Assembly: GCA_028691575.1 (NCBI GenBank)
Contig: JAQUYY010000094.1
Location: 1-6,959, forward strand
Length of the DNA: 6,959 nt
Origin: Candidatus Gastranaerophilales bacterium
Lineage (GTDB): Bacteria > Cyanobacteriota > Vampirovibrionia > Gastranaerophilales > JAQUYY01
Reading direction: 5' to 3'
This document shows positions 4,410-6,959 of this stretch, piece by piece. Position 1 is the first letter of the stretch. The number at the start of each line of letters is the position of its first letter. Below the pieces are notes generated by a model. That model made no database searches. It was not told where the DNA came from and saw only the letters and a list, made by a program, of their open reading frames with translations. The position numbers were made by a program, and so were the translations under genes.

Positions 4410-6959
4410 TTTTTTCATAGATAGACCACGATTTGCAATTGTTATATCGATAATTATAGTATTAGCCGGTCTTATTTCAATAACAAAACTTCCATTAGAA
4501 GAATATCCGATGATAACACCACCTCAAATTTGTGTTAATGCCGTATATCCGGGGGCAGATGCCGAAGTAGTGGAATCTTCCGTTGCATCTGTGATAGAAG
4601 CTGAAATAAATGGTGTTGAAGATATGCTTTATATGAATTCTAGCAGTACTAACGGTGCATATGAGCTTGAAATTTTCTTTAAAGTAGGGACGAATTCTGA
4701 TATGGCATTGGTTAAAGTTCAAAATAGGCTTCAATTAGCCAATGCAAGGTTACCTGAAGAAGTTAAAAGATATGGATTAGGAGTAAAAGAGCGTGTTGGC
4801 GGACCCGGTTTGATGTTAATAAGCCTTTATTCTCCAAATGAGATGTATGACGACATTATGTTAAGCAATTATGGTTCCGTTTATGTTAAAGATGAACTGG
4901 CTCGAATAAAAGGAGTTGGAGAAGTTGAAATATTCGGAGCTAAAGATTTTGGAATGAGAATATGGCTTAACCCAGATAAAATGGCAAGTTTAGGTGTAAC
5001 TCCATCGGAAATTTCGGCTGCAATAAATGCGCAAAATATTCAAATCGCAGCAGGAAGTGTAGGACAAGAGCCTATTGTTGATAAGCAAAAATTTCAGCTT
5101 ATTTTAAAAACAAAAGGGCGATTAAAGACTGTTGCAGAGTTCGAAGATATTATTGTTCGTTCTAATTTGGATGGTTCAAGCATTAAAATAAAAGATATAG
5201 CAAGAGTAGAGTTAGGATCTCAAAATTATACTGCGTATGGGCGTGTAAACGGTGACCCTTGTATTATTATGTCGGTAAAACAGCTTTCAGATGCTAATTC
5301 CATTCAGGTAGCCAATGATATTACAAAGAAAATGCAGGAAATATCAAGCAGATTCCCTGACGGTGTTAAATATCAGGTAATAAGAGATGAGACAGATTTC
5401 GTTAAAAAATCGCTTAGTGAAGTAATTAAAACAATTCTGATTGCCTTAATACTTGTCGTAGCTATTACCTATGTGTTTTTAGGGGATTTTAGATCTACTT
5501 TAATTCCGTTTTTTGCTATGCCGGTTGCTTTAATAGGTACTCTGACTTTTTTAAATATATTCGGTTTTTCCATAAATACAATAACTTTATTCGGGCTGGT
5601 GCTGGCGGTTGGAACGGTCGTAGATGATGCTATTGTTGTAATTGAGAATGTTCAAAGACACATTGAAAATGGTGAGAATCCAAGAGATGCAGCATTTAAA
5701 ACTATGTCTGAAGTTGGCGGAGCTGTAATAGCAACTACTTTGGTTTTGTTGGCCGTATTTGTTCCGGTAGCATTTTTGCCGGGGATAACAGGTAAATTAT
5801 ACAAACAGTTTGCAGTCGGTATTTCAGTTGCAGTATCTCTTTCAACACTTGTAGCTTTGACATTATCACCTGCATTAAGTGCAACAATACTTAAGGCTCA
5901 AAAAGACAGAAAAGTTAGAAATGAAAATTTCTTTGATAAGTTCAATAAAGTGTTTAATAAAATAGCTAATGAATATATTGAAGGAGCAAAATTATTTATA
6001 AATAACCAGAAATTAACTATAATAATTGTTTTAAGCCTTTTTTTCGCAGCAGGTGTTTTGTACAAATTTATTCCATCAGGATTTTTACCGGATGAAGATA
6101 AAGCTGTTACTTTTACATATGTTCAATTGCCCGATGGTGCTTCTTTAGCTAGAACAAATGAGGTTGTAAAAAAACTTGAGGCAAAAGTTAAAAATTTTAA
6201 AGGTGTAATAAGAACAATTACTTATGTTGGATTTGGCGGTTCAAACAGCGGATTTATAGTTTGCCAACTTGATGATTGGAGCAAAAGGCAGTCTAAAGAT
6301 TTATCAATATCTGCTATGTTAAATAAAATGAATAAAGTTTTGGGTGCAACTCCTGATGCACAAGTGACAACATTTGCGCCATCGCCGATTCCGGGTTTAG
6401 GTATGTTTGGCGGATTTGAATTTCAGCTTCAAGATATTGGCGATAATTCACCGCAATATCTTGCTCAACAGATGGGCATGCTTTTAATGAAAGCTAATCA
6501 AGATTCCAGATTGCAAAGAGTTTTTTCAACATTTCAGGCTAATTTGCCTCAGTTAATGATTAATGTTGATACTAAAAAAGCTCTTGCGCAAGGTGTTTCG
6601 TTAACAGAAATATATTCAACGCTTAATTCTTATTTTGGTTCATCATATATTAATGATTTTAACAAACTGGGAAGAGTGTTTAAGGTTCAAATGCAGGCGG
6701 ATTCAGATTTTAGGCGTAATCCTGCTGATATTGAAAAAATTTATGTAAAAAATTCAAGCGGAGAAATTTTGCCGATAACAAGTGTTGTTGATATAAAATC
6801 TACGGTTGGACCACTTACTTTAAGTAGATTTAACCAGTTTAGATCTGTACAAATCAGTGGTTCTCCGGGACAAGACATGAGTTCCGGACAGGCTATTGCA
6901 GCAATGAGTGAAATTGCAAAAAGAGAACTTCCGAATGATATGTCATTTGAATGGTCAGG
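4399..6959 (+). CDS. RND (HAE-1, AcrB/MexB-like) efflux permease, C-terminus cut by window edge
   Basis: 853 codons are visible of a family normally about 1030-1060 residues long; the frame is open to the right edge at MSFEWSG, which corresponds to about residue 815 of AcrB. The pump is a proton-driven inner-membrane trimer that exports drugs or other amphiphiles. MFSNFFIDRPRFA opens the first transmembrane helix (about 11-29). The first periplasmic pore region follows (YPGADAEVVE, NGVEDMLYMNS). Helices 2-6 lie at about 343-498, with proton-relay D409/D410 in helix 4 (GTVVDDAIVVIEN), and helix 7 is at about 537-556. The partner Lys and Arg of the relay lie beyond the window. The switch-loop region (610-618, VGFGGSNSG) is shorter than AcrB's. 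AAGGA at 4387-4391 with a 7-nt spacer supports the ATG, which lies inside the end of the adaptor gene, suggesting translational coupling. The exact substrate cannot be told from sequence. Confidence 0.95.
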   Translation, partial: MFSNFFIDRPRFAIVISIIIVLAGLISITKLPLEEYPMITPPQICVNAVYPGADAEVVESSVASVIEAEINGVEDMLYMNSSSTNGAYELEIFFKVGTNSDMALVKVQNRLQLANARLPEEVKRYGLGVKERVGGPGLMLISLYSPNEMYDDIMLSNYGSVYVKDELARIKGVGEVEIFGAKDFGMRIWLNPDKMASLGVTPSEISAAINAQNIQIAAGSVGQEPIVDKQKFQLILKTKGRLKTVAEFEDIIVRSNLDGSSIKIKDIARVELGSQNYTAYGRVNGDPCIIMSVKQLSDANSIQVANDITKKMQEISSRFPDGVKYQVIRDETDFVKKSLSEVIKTILIALILVVAITYVFLGDFRSTLIPFFAMPVALIGTLTFLNIFGFSINTITLFGLVLAVGTVVDDAIVVIENVQRHIENGENPRDAAFKTMSEVGGAVIATTLVLLAVFVPVAFLPGITGKLYKQFAVGISVAVSLSTLVALTLSPALSATILKAQKDRKVRNENFFDKFNKVFNKIANEYIEGAKLFINNQKLTIIIVLSLFFAAGVLYKFIPSGFLPDEDKAVTFTYVQLPDGASLARTNEVVKKLEAKVKNFKGVIRTITYVGFGGSNSGFIVCQLDDWSKRQSKDLSISAMLNKMNKVLGATPDAQVTTFAPSPIPGLGMFGGFEFQLQDIGDNSPQYLAQQMGMLLMKANQDSRLQRVFSTFQANLPQLMINVDTKKALAQGVSLTEIYSTLNSYFGSSYINDFNKLGRVFKVQMQADSDFRRNPADIEKIYVKNSSGEILPITSVVDIKSTVGPLTLSRFNQFRSVQISGSPGQDMSSGQAIAAMSEIAKRELPNDMSFEWS

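Noticed and set aside
4495..4734. Minus-strand 79-codon frame opposite the permease N-terminus
   Set aside because: The sense strand encodes conserved RND sequence throughout, and this frame has no identifiable features.
1..6959. CRISPR array, tRNA, rRNA, transposase or prophage genes
   Set aside because: I saw no regularly spaced direct repeats, no tRNA or rRNA-like segment, and no transposase, integrase or phage protein motifs in any reading frame examined.

Overview
The window looks like an AT-rich (roughly one third G+C) chromosomal segment of a bacterium with an outer membrane, since it carries an RND-type tripartite efflux system. The output domain of the response regulator ends in a TAKAHV...ILQKL...DRTQAAV pattern that I associate with NarL-type regulators of Cyanobacteria and their non-photosynthetic relatives (Melainabacteria/Vampirovibrionia, e.g. 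Gastranaerophilales). Together with the low G+C, this makes a gut or environmental Gastranaerophilales-like organism my best guess. It is an inference from one motif, not a demonstrated placement.

Left half, minus strand (read right to left): a soluble hybrid histidine kinase (REC, coiled coil, PAS, HisKA, HATPase) is followed after about 57 bp by a NarL/LuxR-type response regulator. Five bp beyond that regulator is the start of a third gene that runs off the left edge; its 30 visible codons look like a secretion signal peptide. The kinase's last ~20 codons appear to come from a short dispersed palindromic repeat (translated ...ELVSAS...). The first 90 bp of the window are dense in inverted repeats, including a perfect 12-bp hairpin.

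Middle (about 2458-2634): a short divergent regulatory region. It holds a hairpin followed by seven T's, a plausible sigma-70-type promoter, and overlapping palindromes across the -10 region that are good candidates for a TetR-family operator.

Right half, plus strand: a compact efflux operon made of a TetR/CecR-like repressor, a periplasmic adaptor (membrane fusion protein) and an HAE-1/AcrB-like RND permease that runs off the right edge with about 80% of its usual length visible. The genes are separated by 2 bp and then overlap by 11 bp. The adaptor has the R-L-S-D pattern of TolC-docking hairpins, but no outer-membrane channel gene is in the window. The simplest reading is self-regulated drug or metabolite efflux next to, and divergent from, a cytoplasmic signalling operon; whether the two are functionally linked is open. 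I see no wholly new system. The most unusual items are the repeat-derived kinase tail and the hairpin-rich start of the left-edge gene.
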